Source of the DNA: Pseudomonas triticifolii | GTDB taxonomy: Bacteria > Pseudomonadota > Gammaproteobacteria > Pseudomonadales > Pseudomonadaceae | Direction: 5' to 3' | Length of the DNA stretch: 64,000 bases | NCBI RefSeq assembly: GCF_014358015.1 | Contig: NZ_JACONV010000018.1 | Span: forward strand, 20,844-84,843 | In this document: positions 26,419 through 36,280 of the stretch, one piece after another | Numbering within the stretch: position 1 is the stretch's first letter | Layout of the letters: the number at the start of each line of letters is the position of its first letter | Program-made: the position numbers and the translations under genes | The notes under the pieces: model-generated | The model's input: the letters and a program-made list of their open reading frames with translations, nothing else | Told to the model about the DNA's origin: nothing | Databases searched by the model: none

Positions 26419-27312
26419 TCAGGCGTAGGTCTGCTTCACCACTTCCTGCGGGTCGGCGTGCACCAGCACTTCGGCCTTCGGGTATTTGGCGTGAATGGCA
26501 TCGACAACCTGATCGCACAGCGCATGAGCGACTGACAGCGTCAGCGTGCCCGGCAGCTCCAGATGCAGTTGCACGAACCAGTGGTTGCCGGAAATCCGCG
26601 TGCGCAGATCATGTGCGCCCAACACCCCCGGTACGCCGCACGCCAGCTCCAGCATGTCAGTGCTGACGTCGCTGGGTAACTCGGCGTCCATCAGCACGGA
26701 AACGGTTTCCCGTGCGATCTGGAACGCGCTCCACAGGATGTAAAACGCAATGCCCAGCCCGAAATACGCATCCAGCTGCTGCCAGCCAAAGTACGCCAGC
26801 GTGAGCGCTACCAGAATGCTGCCATTGAGCAGCAGGTCAGAACGGTAGTGCAGCGAGTCGGCCCTGATCGCGGCAGAACCGGTCGCCTTGATCACTCGGT
26901 ATTGCAAGGTCAGCAGCGCCAGCGTCAGCGCAATAGACACCACCATCACCACCATGCCGAGCAGCGGCGCACCTAACGGCTCGGGGTGTTGAATACGCTG
27001 AATGGCCTGAAAGGCAATCAACACACCGCTGACGCCGATGAACAGCGCCTGCGCCATTCCCGACAGGGCTTCCGCCTTGCCGTGGCCGTAACGATGGTCG
27101 TCATCGGCCGGGCGCAGGGCGTAGTGCACCGCCAGCAGATTGAGGAAAGATGCCGCCCCATCGAGCAGTGAGTCGGTCAGTCCTGCCAGCATACTGACCG
27201 ACCCGCTGATCCACCACGCCACGCTCTTGGCCAGAATCAGGGTAACGGCAACCCCAAGCGAAGCCCGCGTTGCGAGACGCAACAGTCTGCTGTGTTCGGC
27301 ACTGGTGCTCAT
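26419..27312 (-). CDS. Cation diffusion facilitator (FieF-like) metal exporter
   Basis: The 297-residue product is a CDF transporter that exchanges divalent metal (iron, zinc or similar) for protons across the inner membrane. Six hydrophobic segments occupy about residues 12-205. The metal site is visible as TDSLLDG in the second helix and IRADSLHYRSD in the fifth, with HRYGHGKAEALSG in the loop. The cytosolic C-terminal domain (about 210-295) holds DLRTRISGNHWFVQLHLELP, a usual metal-sensing fold. It converges on the DUF6515 gene with only 6 bases between. Substrate cannot be told from sequence alone. Confidence 0.92.
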   Translation of the reverse strand: MSTSAEHSRLLRLATRASLGVAVTLILAKSVAWWISGSVSMLAGLTDSLLDGAASFLNLLAVHYALRPADDDHRYGHGKAEALSGMAQALFIGVSGVLIAFQAIQRIQHPEPLGAPLLGMVVMVVSIALTLALLTLQYRVIKATGSAAIRADSLHYRSDLLLNGSILVALTLAYFGWQQLDAYFGLGIAFYILWSAFQIARETVSVLMDAELPSDVSTDMLELACGVPGVLGAHDLRTRISGNHWFVQLHLELPGTLTLSVAHALCDQVVDAIHAKYPKAEVLVHADPQEVVKQTYA

Positions 27313-27339
27313 GAGGCGTCCTTCAAACCTGAAAAAATA

Positions 27340-27759
27340 TTACGCTGCCGGAATCAGACCCAGCGACGCCAGTTGCTCGACACTGCCCTTGTGCTGAATC
27401 AGGCGCGGGTCGTTCAACGGCAGCGAACGGCCCAGCTCGGTTTCGAGAATGGCTTGCAGCTTGATGTTGTCGACACTGCCATCGGCCTTGATCGCCGGTT
27501 GCAGCTTCTGCGGATCGATCTGCGCATGCTCGCCCGGCCCGTAGTAAATCGCACCGGTCGCGAAGTCCACCGCAAAAGCGATCACCCCTGGGATGATATA
27601 GAACAACAGACCAAAGGCATCCAGCGCCGCAATGGCCGGATCGATCTTGCCATCAATCTGGCCACGACGGTCAGGGTAGAAAATACTGCCGCAGGCAGTC
27701 AGTTGGGTCAGCAATGTGGCGACCACAACGCCACCGATCAAACGGGAAGGAATGCGCAT
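27340..27759 (-). CDS. YceK-like lipoprotein of unknown function
   Basis: The 139-residue product has a lipoprotein signal peptide with lipobox LTAC (MRIPSRLIGGVVVATLLTQL then TACGS). I chose the ATG at 27759 because it begins the signal peptide and has AGGAG upstream. A hydrophobic stretch at about 48-66 (GLLFYIIPGVIAFAVDFATG) recalls YceK/YidQ-type lipoproteins. The mature part carries GAIYYGPGEHAQIDPQKLQP. Homologues are sometimes mislabelled as polyribonucleotide nucleotidyltransferase; there is no sign of such an enzyme. It lies 27 bases after the CDF gene start on the same strand. Confidence 0.8.
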   Translation of the reverse strand: MRIPSRLIGGVVVATLLTQLTACGSIFYPDRRGQIDGKIDPAIAALDAFGLLFYIIPGVIAFAVDFATGAIYYGPGEHAQIDPQKLQPAIKADGSVDNIKLQAILETELGRSLPLNDPRLIQHKGSVEQLASLGLIPAA

Positions 27760-28240
27760 GGAAAGCTCCTGAGATGAAGAGGGCAACTATACAAGGCAAA
27801 GGCTGCAAGGCTAAGACTATTGAGCGGTGGGGTGGTTCTGGTGGGTGATTTATCAGATGTGCTCGCCTCAACGCTGATCGTTCCTCACGCTCAATCGCGC
27901 TTACACCATGGCGGCAGATCAGACTGTGGGAGGCGGCTTGCCGGCGATCTGCCGGGAACCGGCAGCAAAACTAGCGAATGGGGTGGATCAGATGCAGTCA
28001 AGGCCCGCTGCGCAGCCCATCGCTGCCGTCGTAACCTGCGAAAGCTCCCACGCCCTCTGGGCAGAAGCAACGTTCAGCGCTGTCCCGGACGTTGGGTGAT
28101 GTTTGATAAGGATTCGCCTGTTATTCAGTGACACCTGCGTATTAAAGACGAGCGCCCTGCGTTGGCACGATCAGCTCCCGATGAGCTTTAGGTTTGCACA
28201 CACCACACCCGTATAATCAGCCGCCTGTTCTGGAGCTGCC
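27760..28240. other. Intergenic region with a single REP-like element
   Basis: This 481-base gap lies between the divergent lipoprotein gene and hrpB. A lone REP-like unit, TGTGGGAGGCGGCTTGCCGG from 27925, is followed by a small GCCGG/CCGGC hairpin near 27951. Short frames across it have no ribosome site. The hrpB promoter should lie toward 28240. Confidence 0.6.
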
Positions 28241-30775
28241 ATGATTTCCCTGCCCATCGATGCCGTTCTACCCGCATTGCGCCAAGCGCTGTCCACCCGC
28301 CACGAGGCTGTACTCGAAGCCCCTCCCGGTGCGGGCAAGACCACGCGCGTACCGCTCGCACTGCTGGAGGAGACCTGGCTGGCCGGGCAGACCATTCTCA
28401 TGCTGGAACCGCGTCGTCTGGCGGCGCGTGCTGCCGCCGAGCGGCTGGCCAGCGAGTTGGGTGAGAAGGTCGGCGAAACCGTGGGTTATCGCATCCGACT
28501 GGAAAGCAAGGTCGGCCCCAGGACCCGCATCGAAGTGGTCACCGAAGGTATTTTGACCCGGCGTCTTCAGGACGATCCGGCGCTGGAAGGTGTCGGGCTG
28601 CTGATTTTCGACGAATTCCACGAGCGCAGTCTGGATGCCGACCTGGCACTGGCCCTGAGTCTGAATGGACGTGAGCTATTCCGAGATGATCAGCCGCTGA
28701 AAATTCTGCTGATGTCGGCGACGTTGGAGGGCGAGCGTCTGGCAGCGTTGCTGGATGACGCGCCGGTGGTGCGCAGCGACGGGCGCATGTTCCCCGTCAC
28801 GATGCAGTGGGGACGCCCGTTTCAGCCCGGAGAGTTCGTCGAGCCGCGCGTAGTGCAGACGGTGCTCGATGCGCTGGGCAGCGAGTCCGGCAGCCTGCTG
28901 GTGTTTCTACCGGGGCAGGCCGAGATTCGTCGGGTCAATCAGCAACTGGCCGATGCGCTGGGCGAGCGGGCTGACATTCTGCTGTGTCCCTTGCACGGCG
29001 AGCTGGACCTGAGCGCTCAGCGGGCGGCCATCGAGCCTGCGCCCAAGGGCACGCGCAAGGTGGTGCTGGCGACCAACATCGCCGAGACCAGCCTGACCAT
29101 CGACGGCGTGCGGGTGGTGATCGATGCCGGGCTGGCGCGGGTGCCGCGATTCGATCCGGGCAGCGGCATGACGCGTCTTGAAACCCAGCGCATCTCCCGC
29201 GCCAGTGCTACTCAGCGCGCTGGACGGGCAGGGCGTCTTGAGCCGGGCGTGTGCTATCGCCTGTGGTCTGAGGCGCAGCACGATCTGTTGGCGGCCTACG
29301 GTACGGCGGAAATCCTGCAAGCTGACCTTGCCGGGCTCACGCTGCAACTGGCGCGCTGGGGCGTGACGCCGACTCAACTGGTCTGGCTGGATGTGCCGCC
29401 TGCGGCCGCTTATGCACAGGCGCAGGACCTGCTGGTGCGGCTGGAAGCACTGAGCAATCAGCCAGGCCAGACGCGCAGCCTGACGCCCCACGGCCAGACC
29501 ATGGCTGAATTGCCCGCGCACCCGCGCATTGCGCATTTGCTGTTGCGCGGCCATGCGCTGGGGCTGGGTGATCTGGCCTGTGACGTCGCCGCGCTGTTGG
29601 GCGAACGGGATATTCTGCGGGGCGCAGGGGCCGATCTGCACAGCCGTCTGACCTTGCTGGCCGGCACCGAGCGTGCAGCGCGCGGCGCACAGGGTGGCGT
29701 GCAGCGGGCCAAACAACTGGCGCGTCAGTACCGTGGCTATTTGCGTGGCAAGGCTGACAGCCCGGTCAGTGAACCCGATCATCCACGCTGGCTGGGTGCC
29801 TTGCTGGCGCTGGCCTACCCGGACCGCGTTGCACAGCAGCGTCGAGCAGGCGGTGCTGAATATCGGCTGGCCAACGGTCGCGCTGCGTTGTTTGCCGAGG
29901 CCGATGCGCTGATGAAACAGCCCTGGATCGTCGTGGCAGATCTGGGCAGCCGCCAGGGGCAGCGCGAAGAGCGTATCTATCTGGCTGCCGAGTTCGATCC
30001 GGCGCTGTTCGATTCCGTGCTGGCCGAGCAGGTTACGTTGCTCGATCAGATCGACTGGGACGAACGCGAAGGCGTGTTCCGCGCTGAACGGCAACGCAAG
30101 GTGGGCGAGCTTATCCTCAGTCGTGAACCCCTCACCGGGCTCGACGAAGCCACACGCAGCCACGCCTTGCTCGCATTGGTCAGGCGTAAGGGACTGGAGT
30201 TGTTGCCATGGACGCCGGAACTGCGCCAATGGCAGGCGCGGGTCGCCTTGTTGCGTCAACTGGATCTGGAAAAGCAGCCTTCCAGCGAATGGCCGAATGT
30301 GAGCGATGCCAGCCTGCTCGCCACGCTGGAAACCTGGCTGCAGCCGTATCTGGGCAAAGTCACGCGGCTCAGCCATTTCGGCAACCTGGACCTGTCCTCG
30401 ATCCTGCGCAACCTGTTGCCCTGGCCGTTACCGCAACGCCTCGACGAACTTGCGCCCCATCATCTCAGCGTGCCGTCTGGCTCATCGGTGCGCCTGGACT
30501 ACAGCGAACACCCGCCCATCCTCGCCGTGCGCCTGCAAGAACTGTTCGGTCTGGCCGATACCCCGCGCATCGCCAATGGCAGACAGGTCGTCAAACTGCA
30601 CCTGCTCTCACCCGCCCGCCGTCCGGTGCAGGTCACGCAGGACCTGGCCAACTTCTGGCGCAGTACGTATGCAGACGTGAAGAAGGACCTGAAGGGCCGG
30701 TATCCAAAGCACTACTGGCCGGACGATCCGCTGGTGGCCGAGGCGACGGCGCGGGTCAAGCCGAGGGGGACCTGA
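28241..30775 (+). CDS. hrpB: ATP-dependent helicase HrpB
   Basis: HrpB is a DEAH-box RNA helicase-like ATPase. The 844-residue product has motif I APPGAGKTTRVP near residue 32, the DEAH-type box as DEFH in LLIFDEFHERSLD, motif III LMSATLEGERL, and motif VI SRASATQRAGRAGR. The HA2 and HrpB C-terminal domains follow. The last residues (YWPDDPLVAEATARVKPRGT) are family-typical. Its terminal 67 bases are duplicated 13.2 kb downstream, so the 3' end is the integration site of the island that follows. The gene is still complete, so the island has not broken it. Confidence 0.96.
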   Translation: MISLPIDAVLPALRQALSTRHEAVLEAPPGAGKTTRVPLALLEETWLAGQTILMLEPRRLAARAAAERLASELGEKVGETVGYRIRLESKVGPRTRIEVVTEGILTRRLQDDPALEGVGLLIFDEFHERSLDADLALALSLNGRELFRDDQPLKILLMSATLEGERLAALLDDAPVVRSDGRMFPVTMQWGRPFQPGEFVEPRVVQTVLDALGSESGSLLVFLPGQAEIRRVNQQLADALGERADILLCPLHGELDLSAQRAAIEPAPKGTRKVVLATNIAETSLTIDGVRVVIDAGLARVPRFDPGSGMTRLETQRISRASATQRAGRAGRLEPGVCYRLWSEAQHDLLAAYGTAEILQADLAGLTLQLARWGVTPTQLVWLDVPPAAAYAQAQDLLVRLEALSNQPGQTRSLTPHGQTMAELPAHPRIAHLLLRGHALGLGDLACDVAALLGERDILRGAGADLHSRLTLLAGTERAARGAQGGVQRAKQLARQYRGYLRGKADSPVSEPDHPRWLGALLALAYPDRVAQQRRAGGAEYRLANGRAALFAEADALMKQPWIVVADLGSRQGQREERIYLAAEFDPALFDSVLAEQVTLLDQIDWDEREGVFRAERQRKVGELILSREPLTGLDEATRSHALLALVRRKGLELLPWTPELRQWQARVALLRQLDLEKQPSSEWPNVSDASLLATLETWLQPYLGKVTRLSHFGNLDLSSILRNLLPWPLPQRLDELAPHHLSVPSGSSVRLDYSEHPPILAVRLQELFGLADTPRIANGRQVVKLHLLSPARRPVQVTQDLANFWRSTYADVKKDLKGRYPKHYWPDDPLVAEATARVKPRGT

Positions 30776-30789
30776 GGGTTCAGGAAGAG
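30709..30789. repeat. Left attachment-site repeat (attL candidate) at the hrpB 3' end
   Basis: These 81 bases cover the last 67 of hrpB and 14 of flank. They match 43915-43995 at 75 of 81 positions in the same orientation. The longest exact run is 34 bases (30735-30768). Direct duplication of a gene 3' end flanking foreign DNA is the usual result of tyrosine-recombinase integration. Confidence 0.85.
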
Positions 30790-30971
30790 AGGGCTTGTAG
30801 TGGTCAACTGATACCTGACACGACATCCCTCAATAAAAGTGACTCCGCAGATGGCTGACCGGAGACCAAAAGCTTTTATGGCCTGGCAATTACCTGCTAC
30901 CGAACTACCGAGAGCGTTGGTAGATCTTTTCAGCGCCCTGTATTTGAACCGCGTCGATCTATTGGGCTTCG

Positions 30972-31202
30972 TCAAAGACAAAGATGAATCGGGACTGCGA
31001 GAGCATCTGGATCAATGACGCTCCGAGGGGTGTCAGCCTGATTGATGCACAAGATCATGAGGTCGATGTCCGAGGGGGACGGGGAACATCTAGCAACAGA
31101 CCCGAACAAATACCACTCACTCCCGTTGCAAACCGAGCCAGGTTTTTCAGCGATTTCACACATGGCAGTGACAGCTGCCTCCCGCTTCATTTGCCTGGCC
31201 AA
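30972..31202 (-). pseudogene. Truncated nucleotidyltransferase (MNT-like) fragment
   Basis: A 76-residue frame carries the minimal nucleotidyltransferase signature: GSEWYLFGSVARCSPSPSDI followed by DLMIL, that is GS-x-AR and D-x-D. The frame stops at IHLCL where homologues normally continue; one base out of frame the sequence goes on as FDEAQ before another stop, which suggests a frameshift plus truncation. Upstream, the same frame reads RRLLALARQMKREAAVTAM without a proper start, so the 5' end may also be damaged. MNT proteins often act as antitoxins that AMPylate HEPN toxins. HEPN genes do occur in the island, but none is adjacent. I treat it as a relic. Confidence 0.5.
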
Positions 31203-31452
31203 CGCAAGAAGTCTCCGGACATGAGTGCTTCAATCAGCCTATCAAAAATTGCCGTTTTCGACGCCCTTCGCGTTGGATAGAGGGATCTTGGGACGGACCG
31301 CTACCGCTTTCGGCCAATAGCAGCCATTCACTTTGCGAACTGGGCGTTGGTACCTACTATCCGCGCCTCAGTTCAAGGGGTTGGAGCATCTCACACTCAT
31401 CAATGTCCGCCGGATGCCGATATACCTGCATAGATCAGCATTAGGACGACCA

Positions 31453-32856
31453 ATGTCTAAGCACCACATCCAGGAAACTCTCCAAGCGGGAAACATGGGC
31501 ACCTACCGCCCCAACGCACTATTCACGCGGATAAGCTCAGAAGGTGATCTGGAGCCAGAGTATGGCGATCCCCTTCCCGGCGCGGTAGCGCTGCATGCTC
31601 ACGAATACACACATTACCTGCACAACCTCTCTACGAACGCGGGAGCGATGTCTCTGGTGAGCAGCTTTTGGCTCATACATCCGTTCATAAAAAATGCTGA
31701 TAGAAACGCTCGGATATTGGTGTCTAGTGAGTCGGCAGTGGACGACGATGTCATCTCCGCATTCAAGGTTATGAATGTCATGAGAGGAGTAACTCGAGGT
31801 ATACCTAAGGGCTATTCCTGGCCATCTGCGAGGTCTTGGGATTTCAAACAGCCAACTTTAGCTGTTCACGAAGTTACTCATTCGTCCGAAATCGTGGCCA
31901 AGGTAAACGTATTTACTATCAAATCTAGAGCAGTTTTTTCAGACGACCACTCACTGGATATTGAGATACAGCCCGGGCTTGATTTCATATCCGAGGGCGT
32001 AGCGTACGAGATTGAGCGCGAGATCAGGCGACTTGCAGGCATATCTGATGATTTTTTGGATTACCAAACTCCCAGCTATCCCTATCTAACCTTCCGCCCT
32101 CTGGTAGATTTCCTCATCGGTCAACCAAGCACGGCTGAAGAACGCATACTTTTAGGCACTTTCGCACTGCTTGACCATTCACCATCTGAAGGCTTGATCA
32201 AAGCTTGTAGCGTGATAAGAATGGAGCTCCAAGAAGGTCTAGAGGGTGGTTTTTCGAACTATTTAAACCAGGCACTTTACCACTTCAAAAAGTATGCGAA
32301 TGGCATAATTTAGAGTCAACTTCCGGCTATATCGAAAATTCTATCTCAATCCCAAACGCTGTCTGCTGGCGTCGAAATTTACTGCAAACTTATTAAAAAA
32401 TCACTCGAAAATCGCCAGAAATCCCCGGTCATGGAGGCAGTTTTTATCCAGTCAAAAATGACAGCGGAAGATTTTCTTAGGAAATCATTGAACATACTCG
32501 AGCGGCAAGTCTGCCAAGAAAAGCCAGGTTCAGCGAGCGTCATTTCTTGGATAGGCTTGAAAGGTAGTATCGCTGACGAATCAGATGAAACTCTGCAAGC
32601 ATTCAGCGTCCTTCAGGCAGCAGTTCATTATGTGCAGCAGCACTTTACAATTAACGCAATCGTCCCCACAGCTGATATCCCAGAAACCCGATGTCCCTTC
32701 AGTAGAGCATGTGAGATTCAAACTAAAGCCAATTTTCCTGAAGCTTGTGACACCAAGCCTTGGGAGTTTCAGCTTACGAACGATCGGACAAAGGTATGCT
32801 TTTACGAGGCAGCGCGAATCGCGCTTGCCTCCCGGATATTTAGTGAATCATCCTAG
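31453..32856 (+). pseudogene. HExxH metalloprotease-like gene split by one in-frame TAG
   Basis: The frame from ATG 31453 (AGGA six bases upstream) runs 286 codons to TAG at 32311, then stays open in the same frame for 181 more codons to 32856. Only this amber codon separates the parts, so the natural product is probably one protein of about 467 residues. The first part has HAHEYTHYLHNLS (HExxH at residues 50-54) and ISEGVAYEIEREI near residue 180, a possible third zinc ligand; a second HExxH-like motif, HEVTH, is at 139-143. The second part is Cys-containing (CPFSRACE, FPEACDTK, KVCFYEAARI). I do not recognise the family. Readthrough, a nonsense mutation or a sequence error are all possible. 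Confidence 0.6.
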
Positions 32857-33315
32857 GTTTAGGAGATGCTTTTAATGAAGAACTGCCTGTGGTTCAGGCA
32901 TCCACACCAGAACGTCAGCTTCGTGTCGATGCTGCCCGTCACGAACGGCAGAAATCGGCCAAAAGCGGCCATTGTCTCACTACCATTGCGGTAAGGCTGG
33001 GCGGCAGATACAAAAACGTGTGGTACAGCCGGGCTATCGGCCGCTGTCGTGGCACTACTGCTGGGGCAGTCGTTATCAGGATGGTGGGTACGCCGCCCGG
33101 TGAACACTGGCCCTAGCGCGACGCCCCCTTGGCGCGGCACATTGGCAAACGCTGCGACCAGATAGCCGAAGTATGCCACCGTCATGAAGGCGCGCTGCTT
33201 CACTGCTGCCGCTGTGTGCATAACAGCTGGAATCTGCCGTGTTGATGCTGCTTGCAAAAGCATGAAAAACGGTTGTGCTTATATAACACTTTGTATAAAG
33301 ACGGGGAGGTGCTTT
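32857..33315. other. Intergenic region of the island, no convincing gene
   Basis: This 459-base gap has open frames on both strands (for example 32859-33263 minus) that lack ribosome sites and known domains. It contains a CACGAACGGCAG...GGCCAAAAGCGGCC motif near 32939 that recurs in degenerate form between other island genes. The promoter for the next gene should lie near 33250-33300, where the sequence turns AT-rich. Confidence 0.5.
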
Positions 33316-34778
33316 TTGGGTAGTTATACAAATTTTATGATGGGTGTAATATGTCATATCGTTAAAAAGACACCGAGTTTATTTTCTGTGCGTATGAGGC
33401 TTGCTAGTGAGGGTTATTTCAGGAGTCTGGATGAAATCAGAAATAGTACTGATGTTCAGAGTTCAGAGTATATTGCTCAATACAGTTTGCTATTTCCTCA
33501 CTACGACTGGACATTTACGGGGATTCGGCATTTGCAGCCCTTGTCTATGTCAGATGCCGTTAAAGCGGTACGCTGGGGGGAAAGCAATAGTATTTGGAAG
33601 AAAAATCGTGTAGAGATCAATCCGACTGCTTCTCGTGAGGTGAGTTTGGATAGACTTTTTTTCAGGGCATCATTGATGGTCAGAAGATACCGGAAAATCG
33701 GCGCATTAATGCTAATAGTCAATGGGTTACACACTGTTTCTTGTCTGTGGTTGAGCTTAAAGGTGGCTATTACTTTTTATCTACACACTGGTATTTAACC
33801 GATGCCGCAGCAACGCTACTGCAGCGTGTGTCAGTTGAGGATATCCCCCTCAGATCCATAAATTATGAGACCTGTAACCCTTTTAGGTGCAATTTTTCCG
33901 CTGCCACCCTCCCTGGGCGTTTAAATAAAAGCGAGGATAGAATTGTTAGCAACATGGACAAGCTTCATCAGGAAATAACACGACTGGAAAAATTAGTGCG
34001 CGCTCGCCTGGGCATTAAAAAAAAGCATGAAGGAGTCTATACTCTGGATGCATACAATAATAGTGATCGCACTTACTTTGATCTTGATCTTCCGCATGCG
34101 TTCAGAGGAAACGCTGCTGATGACAGGCATGTGATAGACACCAGCGTCTCCAGTGCTAGCCTTATTCTGGGGGAAAAGGGTGATAAGGAGTTTTTGATCA
34201 CATCGAATACGCTGAAGCATGCAAAAATTCCTTATCTAGCTATTTACTCCGTGCCTGCTGTCGATGAGCAAGGAAACAGAAAGCATATCCCTCGCGATAA
34301 GGTCTTCGCATCAGTCGAGAATTCCGTTCATATTTTTCAATTATTATTCCTGCTGAGGCGAAAATTTGACGAAACTGTCAAGGTCTATAGCAAGGTCATT
34401 GTGTCTGGTCTCAAAAGCCCAGGTAAGAGCTACAGTCGGCTGTATGATGCAAGCATTGAATTAATGGAGAGTGTTCGCATAGCAGAGATACTTGAAAGCG
34501 ATGAAAGCCTCTATAAGTACAAGGTTAGAGATAAGCCTGCTGCCCGTATGCGGGATTTGGTTGTTCGGCACTTAAAAGACTTTAAAAGTATGAATGAAGA
34601 TGTTGCGCTAATAAAACAAATTTGTAGCGAGAAGGTTTCTGCTGAGAATCTTGTATATCAACGGAGAATGACGTATCTCGTTGTGTTCCTCGCGGCCCTT
34701 CAGGTAGTGATTGCTGCTGCATCGATGAGTGAGTTGAAGGTGGGATTGGGGGCGTTTTGGCGCGCGCTCACTATGTAA
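33316..34778 (+). pseudogene. Unknown protein, split by a -1 shift at a run of seven T
   Basis: Translation probably starts at TTG 33316 (MGSYTNFMMGVICHIVKK), six bases after a strong GGGGAGG. The frame reads sensibly to LDRLFF at about 33663. From there the same protein continues one base back as FQGIIDGQKIPENRRI and on to 34778. The junction is T-TTT-TTC in zero frame, an ideal -1 slippery heptamer, but loss of one T from a run of eight would look the same. The full product would be 487 residues. It has a charged helix near the middle (KLHQEITRLEKLVRARLG) and a C-terminal membrane helix (YLVVFLAALQVVIAAAS). I do not recognise the family. Low GC marks it as acquired. Confidence 0.6.
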
Positions 34779-35058
34779 TTTTGACTTGTGACTGGATTTG
34801 CTAATGATCCTGTCAGTAGACACTGGAACTGATGCATGACCGGTGTGTCGAGGCGGCTGTTTTAGGTCGTTAGCTGCCACTCACAAACGGCTGCTTTCGA
34901 CCCATTGCGGCCAGTGGCGGCAGACAGATCATCGATCCACCGCGACAGATTCTGAGTAATGTATTTCGGATGAAAGTATCTATTTTGTGGCGTTGGCTGT
35001 TTTTCCCGTGATATAGAACACCTCATCACGTCAAAATCTGACCTTTGAGGGATCAACG

Positions 35059-35958
35059 GTGTTTTCTTACTCCTTTGCGGTGAAGCTCACCGATCGCAAC
35101 ATTAGTTTAGATAGCTCAGAAGCTGTGTTCGAGAGCGAAAACCGAATGCTAAAAGTTGAGCGCAAAGAGGACAACGTCCTCCTCATTTCCTCTGATGGCT
35201 ACTCAAGCAAGGAGGATGCGCTCCAGCAACTGGCTACAATGCTGATGAAAACAAAAATTGCGCTCCTCAAGCTCAACATACCCCACCTTGACTGGTTGTC
35301 CTTTGACAGCACTCAGCGCTTAGCGACGAATACCGTTGGTAGCTTCTTTGAGAAAGCAAAGATTGTGGCGGTGAGCTACAAGCCCCAAGCCTATGAAACC
35401 GGGCGAATTCAACATTGGTCTGGTGCAATGCCCGCAGGCGAAAAATTTGATCTTAATACACTGACAGAGATTGCCCTCCCTGACTGTGAGTTTAACTTCG
35501 GAACTCTTCGGGCGCTGGAAGCTTTGAATGTACTTGGGCTTGCCTTGGCGGATCCGCACGCTAAATCCAAGCTGATTCTCGCAATGACTGCGGTGGAAAT
35601 CCTCAGCGACCGAGGGCGAGTAGAGAAGGCGGTCGAGGAGGCACTTAATGGCCTCAAGAAAAAAGTCTCGGAGATTCAGGCCGCCGATGAGGTAAAGCAG
35701 TTTCTCAAAAGGGTGTTAGGTGAAGCTAAGAAGGAGTCGATTTCAAAAGCAGGGAAACGCTTGATTCAAGCAGTGCTCGGAGAAGAGAGGGCTGAAGAGT
35801 TCGACAAGCTTTATAAGTTAAGATCCGAATTAGTACACGGCAATGATTCACGCCTTGCCATTAACATCCAAGAGCATACAGAGATTGAAGAAGAAGCTGA
35901 GAAAGGCTTCCGATTGGCATTGGATCTAACTTTGTCGTTTCGTGACGCCGCAAGCTAA
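35059..35958 (+). CDS. Apea-like HEPN domain protein
   Basis: The 299-residue product has a beta-rich N-terminal half and a helical C-terminal HEPN domain with the RNase-type motif R-x4-H in KLRSELVHGNDSR (Arg255, His260). HEPN proteins are commonly metal-independent RNases in toxin-antitoxin, abortive infection and CRISPR systems; the Apea subgroup is found in defence neighbourhoods. The start is GTG at 35059 with GAGG eight bases upstream. A long lysine-rich helix precedes the motif (about 185-235). It has its own promoter region. No nucleotidyltransferase partner is next to it; the MNT remnant lies 4 kb away. RNase activity is inferred from the motif. Confidence 0.7.
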   Translation: MFSYSFAVKLTDRNISLDSSEAVFESENRMLKVERKEDNVLLISSDGYSSKEDALQQLATMLMKTKIALLKLNIPHLDWLSFDSTQRLATNTVGSFFEKAKIVAVSYKPQAYETGRIQHWSGAMPAGEKFDLNTLTEIALPDCEFNFGTLRALEALNVLGLALADPHAKSKLILAMTAVEILSDRGRVEKAVEEALNGLKKKVSEIQAADEVKQFLKRVLGEAKKESISKAGKRLIQAVLGEERAEEFDKLYKLRSELVHGNDSRLAINIQEHTEIEEEAEKGFRLALDLTLSFRDAAS

Positions 35959-36280
35959 ATTTGACAGATTCTCTTCAAGGTTCTTTTGAGAAAGGGGGCA
36001 AAGATAGAGAGTAAAGGGGGGCCATTGGCCAGTATTACGTTAAGACTGAAGCTCTCTTGCCTAGCAGTTTTTCAGCAGTGGCTTGCCCCTCTTTTCCAGC
36101 CTGATTGAACCTCTCGGATCAATCTATGAGTTGGCTGAATTTCGGGGGCTGCTGAAAGTAACCTAACATAAACACCTTCAATTACACTTACGCCGCACTT
36201 TTGAAGGTCCGCTCTTGGCCTTTCTGCCTTTCTGCCTCTCGCCACCGTAAGCTTGCGCAATTTTATTATTTGGAGTCAGC
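35959..36280. other. Intergenic region of the island
   Basis: This 322-base gap separates the HEPN gene from the next plus-strand gene. It contains a G-rich stretch after the HEPN stop and a degenerate copy of the island spacer motif near 36210 (GGTCCGCTCTTGGCC). No convincing gene or terminator is visible. A TTTATTATTTGGAG stretch at 36260-36273 gives the ribosome site for the gene at 36281. Confidence 0.45.

Noticed and set aside
30790..30830. GTAGTGGTCAACTGATACCTGACAC near the left border, resembling an IS3-type terminus
   Set aside because: No inverted partner, no transposase and no target duplication were found.
30851..31018. A 55-codon plus-strand frame (MADRRPKAFMAWQLPATELP)
   Set aside because: It has somewhat protein-like sequence, but there is no Shine-Dalgarno, and it overlaps the minus-strand nucleotidyltransferase remnant that has clear motifs. 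It could be a gene fragment; not called.
32859..33263. A 134-codon minus-strand frame in the island gap
   Set aside because: No ribosome site, no recognised domain, and it runs through the recurring spacer motif and the region before the gene at 33316.
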